A DNA stretch of 64,000 bases from contig NC_060110.1 of the NCBI RefSeq assembly GCF_021155765.1, positions 4,340,001 to 4,404,000 of the forward strand, read 5' to 3'. Position 1 is the first letter of the stretch, and the number at the start of each line of letters is the position of its first letter. Both the position numbers and the translations under genes were made by a program. Of the stretch, positions 50,888 through 62,400 are shown one piece after another. This DNA comes from Diprion similis. Taxonomy: Eukaryota > Arthropoda > Insecta > Hymenoptera > Diprionidae. A model generated the notes under the pieces. The model saw only the letters and a program-made list of their open reading frames with translations, had not been told where the DNA came from and made no database searches.

Positions 50888-53800
50888 TCATACTGTAGTT
50901 CTGTTTGTGTCACCAGCCAGCATGTCTAGCACTCGGCTTATTCCTGGCATATTCAGAAATGTTCCAAGGATCGGTACTCTTCGAAGGAAGTTTATTGCCA
51001 CTGGTAAAAATCCACTGGAAAAATAATAACAATAATAAATATTTCACCAAAATCAGTTTTCAATGAGCAGATTCATGTCTCATTGTGACTACAGCTAGAA
51101 AAAACCTGGGAATCAGAGAAGTCTTTAGATATTTCGTTGTTACCGGTCAGAGTGGATTTATTGGCTCAATTGAAATTGAAGAATATTTTTGTAATAAAAA
51201 TCATATGCAATTGGAAAATGCATGTTTATACAATTACTCATCTGTTCATGCATTAGGTGAGGGAAAAAGTGATTTATCAGTCAGAGATCGACAGGAAGTG
51301 ACACATGTCTCTTTTGGAAAATCAAAAAGATGTACAATTATTTCTGGATTATCGCTTTCTCACAAGACAGTCAACTAATTTGAGTGAATTTTAAGGTTGA
51401 AAATAAATCTATACTTACCTAAACAGAATAACGAAACCATAGGTTTCAATGATCATGCCAACCAAGGGCCAGCCCAGAAGTACAACAAATATACCACCTA
51501 AAAATGCAGCACTGCCTTTCAATTTGTGTCGCTGAAAGAAGAAGTTCAGAGTTCTGAGAGGTCCGATGACACATCCGAGGCCAGAAATGAACAGGAGCTG
51601 TAAATCCAAAGGATAATAAAAATCCGATTATGAATCATCATGTTACTATGGGATACATGGGACAGAACAGATTAAATAACGGAGAAATGATGCAATTTAT
51701 GATATAAAAAGATGAACACCGAATTACTCTGTTCATGTTTAATGTATTTTACTCTGGTCTCAGTATACATCAGTTCTTCCTTACGGCTAATGTTTAATTA
51801 ACATTAAAATCATACACTCACCCCCACATTTTCTCAAGTACTCTTGAACCACACCCAAGCTCTGACCTGCACATACCCTTTGTATATGGGCTATTCCACG
51901 TCAAACCGTTTTGGATCTGAAACTTGATCTCTCCGATTTGGCTCACGATTTTTCATATGATTATTGTAACTCCTGAAAGTACTAATTTCTTTTCAAAATT
52001 TTTCGATGTATTGGAATTAGCTACAATTCTGAAAACGCCTATATTGATTACCACAATTTAAAAGTCTGAAATAATCCTGTAAAATCATGTGTGAGATATC
52101 ACAATTTTTTAGCCTTGAGCCAGAGTGGGCCGGTATTCCTTCTTAGTTTTTTCGAATGTTTTTCGAAAGAGATGTAAAAAAAAATTAGATGGAAGAATGA
52201 GTTCATTATGCGTGTTTGCTCTAACATTTTCATATGTAACACCATATTTTTGAGATCGTTCACAAATTTTTGCAAAATAATTAATTATTTGCAGTTTTTA
52301 AAGACGATCCATTGATCAACACAATTATTAAAAATCCAGTGTAATACTGTGAATCTGTTTTTCGGAAATAATTTTTTGTCTCGGAATTTTCGAAAAGAGA
52401 AAACTCTGAAAAAATCGTCAATAATGTGGTGTTACATTGAAAATGTTTGAACAACCACCCATAGTAGACTGAAACTTTCTTTCGATTTCTTTTTTTGCGC
52501 TCACTTCGAAAAACGCTCCAAAAAATAAGAAGAAAATGCCGCTCACTCTGGCTCAAGGCTCAAAAATTTTGATACGTCACAGATGATGTTTCAAAATTAT
52601 TTTAGATTTTTAAATTCTAGCAATCAACATGGTTATTTTCAAAATTGTAACTAATTTCAATAGAACGGAAAATTAAAAATAAAAATTACCACTTTCAAGA
52701 GTCAAAACAATCACATCAAAAATCTTGAGCCAAATCGGCGAGATAATGTTTAAGATCCAGGTTGATTTGACGTGAAATGCCCCATATGTATACTAAGGTA
52801 GTCCTTATTTAAGAAGTTGACAACAATTCCCAAGTTTTTAGAAATGGAAACAGATGGTCGACACTTTTAATAATGACCATTCTAATGTCTACGTATACTC
52901 TCTCTATTTCTCTCTTTCCTTAACGATTGCAGCCTTAATTCTATCTGCGTGCCTCTGCTGAACATTTGTAACATGAATTGAATCGTACGACTTATGCTGT
53001 TTTACGATATATAAAGCATGCGGAAGGCATGACCATGAGTTTGTAGTTCTATTCATTCATTCGTTCATTTATTCATTTATTCATTTTCTCTCATTCGTCA
53101 CATACTTTTCCATGCCGCATTGACTCACTTCTACTCACTCATACTAGGAGGTTGAAATTAATAACATTAACGTAACAGAACATCGGGAAGAAAAATTCTC
53201 ATTGTGGAATTTTAGAATAACTATCTAGGAGTTAAATTTTTTAAATATGAGTATGTTTAGTTTATCATGGCTGACTAAAATTTGGACAATCCTAAATGTG
53301 CCAAATAGCTATTTTTTTAAAACATGCATCGTTAGAGTAACATTACTAACTTCAATCTCATCTCATACCGCTATTCTACATTACTACATCGCAATTGCTA
53401 TAAATTTCAGAATGGAAATTCTGTTTCGTTAAATTATTTGCACAATAGATTCATCTGAACAACCTAAATTAGGTCAAATTTTGTGAAACAAAATGGCTCC
53501 ACATGGGTTCGCGCCAAGGAGATGGCAAAGAAGAGTTACTCAACATTTGAATTTCATAGTTTATCTTCATCGCCAACTTGCAATGACTGTTGCTCCATGT
53601 TTATTACATGAACTTCATATAAAAAAAGACTGCAGATTTGATCGATCCAAAAAACAAGTTTTTTTTTTGCATAAATTTGCAGTTGAATCATTTTTTCTAT
53701 TGACAAAACAATGTCTCATTTCATTTTACCTTAAATTACTTCAATATTACCTTTTCAAACGTGAAATTTATCAAATTTACGTCTGTTGGAACCGACTGTG

Positions 53801-54642
53801 TATATGATACATCGATAGCTGCCAGTAAGACACGCTTATCTTCGTTGTGATTATATGTAAATACATATCTCGTATGCCTAGACACAGAAGATAAGTGTTT
53901 TGACATTGCCATGCCGAAGATAAGTGTTTCTCATAGGCGGTTATCGACATGCTTAACCAGTGATAATCAATGGTACGTCTAAAGCCATGAATGGTCATTT
54001 GAACGACATTACAAACAAATTTTTTTAAAAAACATTTCTACAAATTAAACTACAAATTTGTCGATGTGAAATGATTTGAGAAAAAACTGTCGTACACAGT
54101 GAAAAAGTTATGTGAAACAAGTAGCTTAGTATAAGATCATTGAAATTTTCATTCAACTAAAAGTTTTGAACCTCAAAAACATGAGCAATTGCATTTTGCA
54201 AAATCCAGCTAATCGAATAGATAATTGAATGATCAGGTGTGAGTTTTGGGGAGAAAAGTTCAATACCTTACAACTACAAATTACGAGAACACAAATTTAC
54301 ATGCTGTTAATAACAAGCACTGTCGTCATCATGTCAACATTTCGTAACCTATAACCTCATTATTTCAAAGGTTCTAACTCACGTTTCCGATGGCAAGAAG
54401 ACCCTTGTCGAAGAGGAGCAACACGCCGAGGAAGAGGAATGTTATCCCAAATCCTGCTAGCCCTACTCCGATTTCTGGAAAAAGATATTCCCTCTCAATC
54501 TGTCAACTACATATCGAGTACACGAGTCACTGATAACATTTGTCCGGCAAGGGCGAGGCTGTTTAACAAATTCGAAGAAATGTCAAGCAACTAACATTTC
54601 CATAACTTAATACTCACTTTGTGTGTCCGTAATTTCAAACAT
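50888..54642 (-). CDS. GOLT1B: Golgi transport 1 protein (GOT1B-like vesicle transport protein)
   Basis: Small four-pass membrane protein of the early secretory pathway, which yeast and animal work links to ER-Golgi vesicle traffic. Coding exons in transcript order are 54642-54618, 54474-54383, 51597-51419 and 51014-50888; phases join exactly, giving 423 nt (140 residues plus TGA; homologues are about 138). It begins [18 protein letters not shown]. Hydrophobic spans lie at about residues 10-31, 35-52, 70-90 and 92-110. [17 protein letters not shown] and [14 protein letters not shown] are family hallmarks, and the tail reads [17 protein letters not shown]. Intron 3 splits a Ser codon (AG|T) where vertebrate members have Arg, a mild substitution. 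The 2.8-kb second intron contains a large foldback element. The start is the only ATG fitting the conserved N-terminus. Confidence 0.94.
51888..52783. mobile_element. Large foldback (MITE-like) element in GOT1 intron 2
   Basis: The 896-bp segment starts GGGCTATTCCACGTCAAA and ends with the near reverse complement TTTGACGTGAAATGCCCC. Arms run about 380 nt each: CCGATTTGGCTCA pairs with TGAGCCAAATCGG, and GCCTTGAGCCAGAGTG with CACTCTGGCTCAAGGC. ATAT directly flanks both ends and could be a target-site duplication. The 91-codon frame inside has no recognisable protein features. Confidence 0.8.
53051..53090 (+). repeat. ATTC/ATTT microsatellite
   Basis: About ten tandem tetranucleotides of the form ATTC, with GTTC and ATTT variants, in GOT1 intron 2. 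Confidence 0.7.
53829..53930. repeat. Short repeated motif in both orientations
   Basis: GAAGATAAGTGTTT occurs at 53887-53900 and 53916-53929. A near inverse copy (GACACGCTTATCTTC) lies at about 53829-53843. It may be the remnant of a small inverted-repeat element inside GOT1 intron 2. Confidence 0.4.
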
Positions 54643-56432
54643 CTTTGTAATGAATCAATTCAACAATTATCCCCACGGAAATTTTAAACTATTGCCACAC
54701 GGGTGCCACCTATCTATCTAACCCTAACCTAACATAACTTGTATCCACGTCATTCGTTATGATGTGCCCATTTTTTTTGTCAAGACTTTTTTCAATCCAC
54801 ATACAAGTAAACTCAGTTTATTTACCGTGAATTTTCTACGAAATGCATTAATATTCGAATTAAAAATTGATTGCTATTTCATATAAGGTGCAAAGCTACG
54901 TGAACACGGGATTATTTCAGTACAGATACCATCGAGAAAACGGTATGCGTAATGCATTTATATTCGGAGAGCGGGATTGGCGGAAATTGTTTGCTGATTC
55001 AAAAGTCTGCCGTGATGCCGCTAGACGTATTCATTAAGAGCATGTAGTATTCTTACCTTTACCGACCAAGCAAACTCACCCTTATTCTTCCTATATTAAA
55101 TAAACAAACAAACGGAAAGGGTTTAAATTTTGACGATGCATCGCTCTTTCGTAGCGAAAATCAGGAAAATTACTAATAATCCGAATAAACGTTCCAGCCA
55201 AGGAACACTCGGCCGTGTGCCCGACTGATCGTGAGAGCATCTTTTATTGACGAAATTATTATAATTCCTAGTTTTCGTCTAGCGATCTCAATATTGCATG
55301 AAATCAGCATCACGCTTTGCTTTTTTATAATATATTATGCTAATTAATAGTATACTATAAATAATCAGAATATATATATATATACATGTATAGAAAAAAA
55401 CACAAAATCTGTACATGTGTTGTAAAAAATACGTTGTTTACCAAGAGCAAAGGGTTATTTTTGCCCTTGTGTGTTTGTATGAGATTCGTACTGCAAATTT
55501 CACCTCGGGCAAAAATAACCCACATCCCGATCTTATTAAACAATGTATTATTTGACTTTACGAAGTTACGTGAACGCAAGTAAAGGTGAAGCTCAAGTTC
55601 ATACAACAATAGTTTACAATTACAACTGATATGGGGGCGTTGCTAAAAAATCATGGCTGACTGTTATTTGAAACAAAAAATTAATCAGTTTATTAACAAT
55701 GAGTGCTCACTTGTTCAACATCCATAATATTTAAAAAAAAATGTATTCACCGATTTATTTGATTTAAATGAATTTCACGCTTTTATAATGTATTCAGGTG
55801 CACACTGAAACTGGTTCCTTTGTTGGCCAGTTTCCAACTAGTGGTCAGTTCCCAGTAAATTCTGATCCGGTCTATTGCTGTTTTAACGATAAAATGTGCT
55901 ACAGCTGTATAATTTTTTTTAGGGAATTTAAACATTCATATATTCAAGACTTTATATTGCATTCCGATGATCGCGTGATGAAGAAGCATCTACTGGGAAT
56001 GATGCTTAGACCGGGCCAAGCTTCTATTATTAGTGTTAGTTTAGTTTTGTTCGATAGTACACCCTTAGTATTGAAATGGTATGACATATGTTAACACAAT
56101 GGAGGCAACTGCAGTGTGTAAGATACTGCCTGCATGATAAACATACCTTTCAGGATTGGCTCAAAAATTTACATTAATTCCAATAACATAATCACAATTT
56201 AATATTAATTATTATTGTATGCAATGATATTAACGATTATTACATATTGTAACAAAAGTAATATTATTTATATTGTACTACAAATAATATAATAATCATC
56301 ATTTATGATAGTGGGCAATATTAGCAGCAATTCAATGATAAGAGTAACGATGTGTTGGTGGTAATGGTAGTAATGATAATTATAGTGATTACACTCATAC
56401 ATGCTAACTTGTGAATGTTAATGTGCGTAAGT
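54643..56432. other. Intergenic DNA between BAG6 and GOT1
   Basis: The right part should include the BAG6 3' untranslated region and the left part the GOT1 promoter. A short TA run lies at about 55,370-55,385. No gene is supported; the 98-codon frame at 55798-56094 shows no family features. Confidence 0.4.
55415..55562. repeat. Imperfect hairpin with a 15-bp perfect core
   Basis: GGGTTATTTTTGCCC at 55452-55466 is the exact reverse complement of GGGCAAAAATAACCC at 55507-55521, with a 40-nt loop. Pairing continues outward with mismatches (ATACGTTGTTTA with TAAACAATGTAT). It could be a small MITE or a transcribed hairpin. Confidence 0.6.
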
Positions 56433-59400
56433 TTATTTTTCTGTAGTTTCATCGTGTTTTGCAAAATATTTCGTCGCATTTGGGAATCGCAAAGGGTCCG
56501 GAAAATCTGGCGCCGTTGGTCTTTGAGGATGTTGATGCAGACAGCCTCTTATTGCCTGTCCAAACGCTCGTCGAACACCGGCATCCGTCGCCACAGCAGC
56601 TGCTGCACCATCAACTTCCTCAATTCCTGCGCGCACCACGCTGTCCCTTACCAGACGCTCCATTGATATCGATACAGCCGAGTGATTTGGAGTAGGACTT
56701 AAAAGTATCCGTGGTTTCTGTTGCTCAATCAGCTTGCGCCGTTTACTGGGCATCCCGCCTAGATAAGCATCACTAAACCCACCTACGCCACTACCCGCCA
56801 TCCCCTGGCTTTGCATTTGAACTTGTAATTGACGACGCTGCCTTATCCCGTCACGTGCAATAATCGGAACCCAATCCTGCAAATAATTTAATAGCTGATG
56901 TAACAATCCACCACTGTATTTCAGCAATTCCGCAAATTAGGTATTGCTAAACGACCCGAGGCATATATTTACATTTTTCAACAATTTTGATATCTTGTAG
57001 TATGTACTAAAGTACAAAAACCCCGAAAGTTTCAAAATTGTAGTTCTTACTGTTTAGGAAAAAAACATCGACTTTTAAACATACCTAGTCTCACAACTGT
57101 GCATTGCTTTCCTCTACTAAGTTGCGAAAATCTCGTATCCCCTTGGTAAAAAGAACCATGTATAGTAGACTGTAATCCACTTAAATTAACTACTTTTCTG
57201 TTACGGCTCTTTTGTTGATAATCTCGAAACTTTTCTGTATGCAAATATTTTTTCTCAATGCATCTCGATCTATCTCGATTGTCGATAATATTAATTTTTT
57301 CGTTCCCTTGTACAAACTGTCACGTATTGACAGCCAAATCCAAAACAAAATAGCAATCAATTCACCCGTGGAATCACCGCGCAAAAAAAATGTCAATAAT
57401 ACTTCGAAATTCGGTAGATTTCATAGCTCCTTCATTTAACATGAACAGATTGATTTTCATAGTTGAATTTCTACTGGTAGTGTTATCACGTGAGAAAAAA
57501 TATGATCTAAGGTATTTTTGATGGTGAAAAATATGATCTTGTCGACCATAGAATCTATAGGCTATATCCTGAAGAACCCTAAGAAACGCATATTTTCGCT
57601 ATTCCCTACTTTTTTTTCATGAATTTTGTCATTTTCATCTGAAAGCTTAGAGTTTTTTTATATTAATTGATCATATCTTGAGTCAATGACCATTTAGCCA
57701 CATAGCTCATTTAATTCCTTTTCCAACATCTTTAAAAAATTGTAGTTATTTATGCAAAATTATTGTCAGTGGTTAAATAAAAATATCAAATAAGTAATAA
57801 AAGTTGGGGAACACCGAGGAAAAAAATGTCTTTTTTTTACGGTTTTTGAATATATGCTCTACTAAGCCGGATTCCATGTTCGGAACGATCAGAATTTTGT
57901 ACATCGACACTTTGGATCATATTTTTTTCGCCGTGACAAAAATACGTTAAAAGTTAAAATGTGAAAATCAGTATGTTCAAACTTAAAAAATTGATCTACA
58001 TTTGTTGTAAACTATATGTGCTAAGTGCATGACATTTGTGGAGTTTTTATATCTTAGTACACACTACAAGATATCAAAATTGCAGAAAAATCGAAATTTC
58101 GGGGCTGCATTGTATACAGATAAATGACAATTAACAGAATTAATAGACCCGCTCATTTAATACTTTTTTTCATTTTACTCAATGAAATATTTCACTTACA
58201 GGAGGTACTGCTTCATGACCAGGAAATGTTTCACTCCCTTCTGTAGCCAGGGATTCTGCTTCAACTCTCTCCTCTACCGGATCAGTTTCCATTGGCTAAA
58301 ATAATATTTGATTAAACCTTCAATTTCACATTTCAAATGTATCACAATATCAAAATTTTTTATATTAAAGTGGACAATTTGGTCGCACATAGTTCACGAG
58401 TGTTCACCTTAGAAATAGCTCTGTTAGCAAATTTCCATAATATCTCAGGTTCTTAACCACTTTGAAATCGAACTGTGGGTATTGGCGACTAGTTAAATTT
58501 ACTTTTTACTCACTTCTGGCTCTGGCTGAGTTGGCGGAACTGTGCGTTGCTGAACTAATGGTGCAGGTGTAGGAATAGGTCCAGGTGTGTTCCTAAGCAC
58601 GAGAAGAGGCACCACTTCATTGTCAGGTAGTTGGGTCATGTGAGCCAAGTATGAACAAACATGTAAAACGCAGCTATTAACAATCCACTGCCGTATAGAA
58701 GGTTCAACACCCTCGGTCAGTCTTGTCTACAAATGGGAATAGAATGAAAGTTACATCATTAATATTGAATTTGTGAAATAAAACGTTGCTTGACATTTTC
58801 GGTAATAGAGAACTCTCTACGGAATGTGGTATAAAACGATAATATACTAACAATAACACGTTGGGCAACAGTTTCTATACGGAGTTGTCTTCCGCGGAAA
58901 GAATATTGAAGAACAGAAGACGCTTCCGTTTGCAGAGTCTTTATACTCGCCATAAGTCCTTGCGCAAACCGAGTATCATCAATATCTGAAAATTTAATGT
59001 CAATTTAGATACCGAGATTCCCTCGAGTTTAATAAACGATTTCAATCTTCTTCATTACCGTTTTCAAATAACAAACGCAGTATATTCAAGAAATGTCGTC
59101 TTAGCAGACTTTCGATCGTTGCTGGGATGTCTACTCTCATTTCGGGCCCATCTCTCGCATTTGTATCCTCTACGAGTAATTGGTTGAGAGTTGGCTGCAG
59201 CTCGGTAATCAGACGATCAACTACTCGTTCCTCAGATCCTGCCAACGAAGTTGATCCAAAGAAGTTTTGGAAAAATTCACGCACAGGACGCCTGACACCG
59301 GCCAAAGGCTCCCAGTGACCTGTGCGCAGAGCTTCCCATCCTTCTAATGTTATGTTCTGAACCTGTAATTAGTAAGTTATTTATAACATTAATCCAAATT

Positions 59401-62400
59401 AAATGCTGGATTTAATATCCATAATAAACTTTGTGACAGATAGGAACCCTGTTTAATTCTTATCGTATGTTTTATGTTAGACTGTATCAGTTTAGGGCAA
59501 TATTAACTTATATTTAATATAATATTATTTAATTATTTTCTTTTTTTCTGCTGGAACAAGGTGTAAACGTTACTTTTTGCATAAACCGAAAATCCTCCCA
59601 AAGGATAGGATCTTTGGTTCAAGTCTAATAGGTGCCTCATACGATATAATTTTTTTCTGTTTAAATAACCTGTAAAAAAGGATATAATCCTTCCAAAATT
59701 AATCATCCTTTGCAAAATTTTCGAAAATAATTGTGCAATACTCTTGGAATGGACTTTATTTTAATATAAATATTAACATGCTTGGTACTATTTTATTACT
59801 CCGACGTAAATGAAGCTATTAATCATTTGTGACTATTCACACGATTATATCCATATTTTTACCAATATCCATATTATTACAATCAAGATTATCTCGGAAA
59901 ATCCCGCGAATAAACTAGAATGAGTAGTTTTTTGAAATGTTATTTAAATCGAAAACAGTCACATGATATGTGGCACATGTTAAACATGAGCTCAAAATCC
60001 TAAACTTTGGAGCAGTTTTGTCCAGCAAAAATTAATGTTGAAAAAAATATTACCCTAATTCGAAATGGTATGATTTTTCATGATACTCATTTTTACCCGC
60101 TTGCGAGACAAGAAACATTTTTTGTCAACCATAAGCTGTTGAGTGTGTATGATACTGCTAGGTATCAAAATTAATGCTCACCAAAAATGGTTCGACAAAC
60201 GACATTTAATTCACAGAATGGCAAGTCACGTAGTAATTATACCTATGATGAAAAAAACTGTACCAATGTTACGACAAGTTCGAATAGTAGATCTTCGCCT
60301 TGAGATGCTCGGTCCATTCTCAATGGTCCAATAATTCCAATATTTGTGGATACACCAAGACCAGGAGTATTCTCTAGTAAATCCATTAATGTCATCCCAC
60401 TTCCGGCTTGATTGGAGCTGTCAATACAATAGTGAGCGTTTAAACTTTACTCACATCAGTTTAACATTGTGCTTAGTAGTATGATATAAGTATTTTTTAC
60501 CTGTTGGCCAGCAAACCCTGGACATCTGGAATTTCTCCAGTGAATAGTTGCATCCATCCCCCTGGCCCTGTAATGTATATCGATTCAAGGATAATTGAAA
60601 TCAAACTTACAGCAGCATGAATAGTCTGCAGAAGTATGTAGTAGTAGTAGTGTGTAGTATTCAGATATCGTCAAGCTATTCAACCTCTCAATCTAAAATT
60701 CTTTAAATATCTTCAAATCTTCAAACACTTTGACTGTACAGCGTAGCTATTCAAACCTGTTTGAATTTGGCCAGTTTGTCCGCCTGCTCCACTAAAAAGT
60801 CGAGTCAAGAGATTACCAAGCAGCATGTTATTAGCTTGTAGTGGTGGTGCAGGTGTCGCATTTCCAGCATCGGTACTACTGGTTTCTCGTGTAGGTGTAC
60901 TGGTATTCACAGATGTGGACCAAGGCGCTAAAACATGAAATTATTATTCAGATCAAAGTTACCAAAACGATATAGAAGGCGAACAATTGCAAATAGGAAC
61001 CCATAAATTGGCTAAACTTCATTTCCATTTTTTAACTTTATCGACTTTAGTCAGCTTAATACATAATTCGATCATTTATCTTCACCTGCTAGTAGCTACG
61101 TTATTCAGCATGTAAACCTCAATATTTGAAATGAAAACGAATACATCGCAAAATCTTATAACTCTGCTACTTTGTTTGTAAATTATATTTGAAAACATTC
61201 TCGTATTTCTTGGTGTCAGCAACACTCTGAGGAAGCATTTTACGATGTTGCCAAAAAAATGTTAAAAAATAAATTTCGGAACTCTTCCACCTTTTTCATT
61301 CGTCTTCTAGTTGAAAAAACTTAAAGAGTGTTAACAATTGAAAGAGTTTCTGGAAGCCACCCAGCTAAATAAAAATATCCAGTGTCTACTGCATTCGAGA
61401 ATTTAGATTCCTGGACTATTCCAGAAGTCTCCAGGACAATTCATTGAAAAAATTCTAGGACTATAATTTCGTTTTCGTATGAGTTTTAAGAATAGGACGA
61501 GTTGGATAGGTATTAAATTAAAAAAAAGTGCATAAATCTGTAGGTATGACGCGGATGCTTCGAAGGTGTAAGGGATTATACTTTCCGTAAGAAGGCTGTG
61601 TATTACGAAAGAAATATAGCATTTTTCATGCGGAACTGCATCGTGTTAACTTTTCCAGGATAAATCAAATTATTCCAGGACTATTCCAGGAACTTAGTCT
61701 TAATTCTTTCACTGCAGGATAATTCCAGATTTTAAGGATATTTAAGGAGCAATAGCATTTGATATACCCTGAATTTATGATAGTTACCACTTTGACTTTG
61801 ACTTGTGGCAGCCGAAGTCTGATTGGTTTGCTGCCTTTGACCAGCAGTAGCATTGGGACGAGCAGCGGCTGCAAGATTCCGTCGCACGTGATGCGAATTG
61901 CAAGGTAACAGCGGATCAAAGCTACGTCCATGCCGCAGGCCCAGTCCAAATTGGTGGGTATTGGAGTGGAAAACATGAGGGCGTGGAGTGCTTCTAGTTT
62001 GTGTCGATGTTGTTGGATGCGTACCAGTGTTCCCCCTATAATATTACATTCAACATTCAAATTTTGGGTTATAAATATACGGATACAGCATTAGCCTGAT
62101 TGAAGATTGTATGAAGTATTAAAACCCATTCCATTTCACAATATTGCCAGTATTGGTAGATTTCAACTGACTATGAATGTACCATTATGAAGTCGTTGAA
62201 AGTAGAATAAGATTCAAATTTGAATATGTTAAAGCTGAAGAAATTACAAGAACTGAATTAGAAAATATTTTCATCATCTGCTCACATTGAATAATGGACA
62301 AGTTTCAACAATATTTGGGCTCTGCTAAGACACCCTCCGAATTCATCCATTCTCAATGAGGCCACCATAAAGCTACTCCAAAAGCAGATGACAGATAGAT

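Noticed and set aside
52281..52556. 91-codon minus-strand ORF
   Set aside because: It lies wholly inside the inverted-repeat element of GOT1 intron 2 and has no recognisable features.
59600..59650. tRNA-like T-arm word GGTTCAAGTC
   Set aside because: No matching acceptor stem, D-arm or anticodon arm could be drawn around it.
61665..62060. 131-codon minus-strand ORF as a separate gene
   Set aside because: It overlaps the BAG6 exon 62035-61788 in another frame; the BAG6 frame gives phase-consistent splicing to both neighbours.
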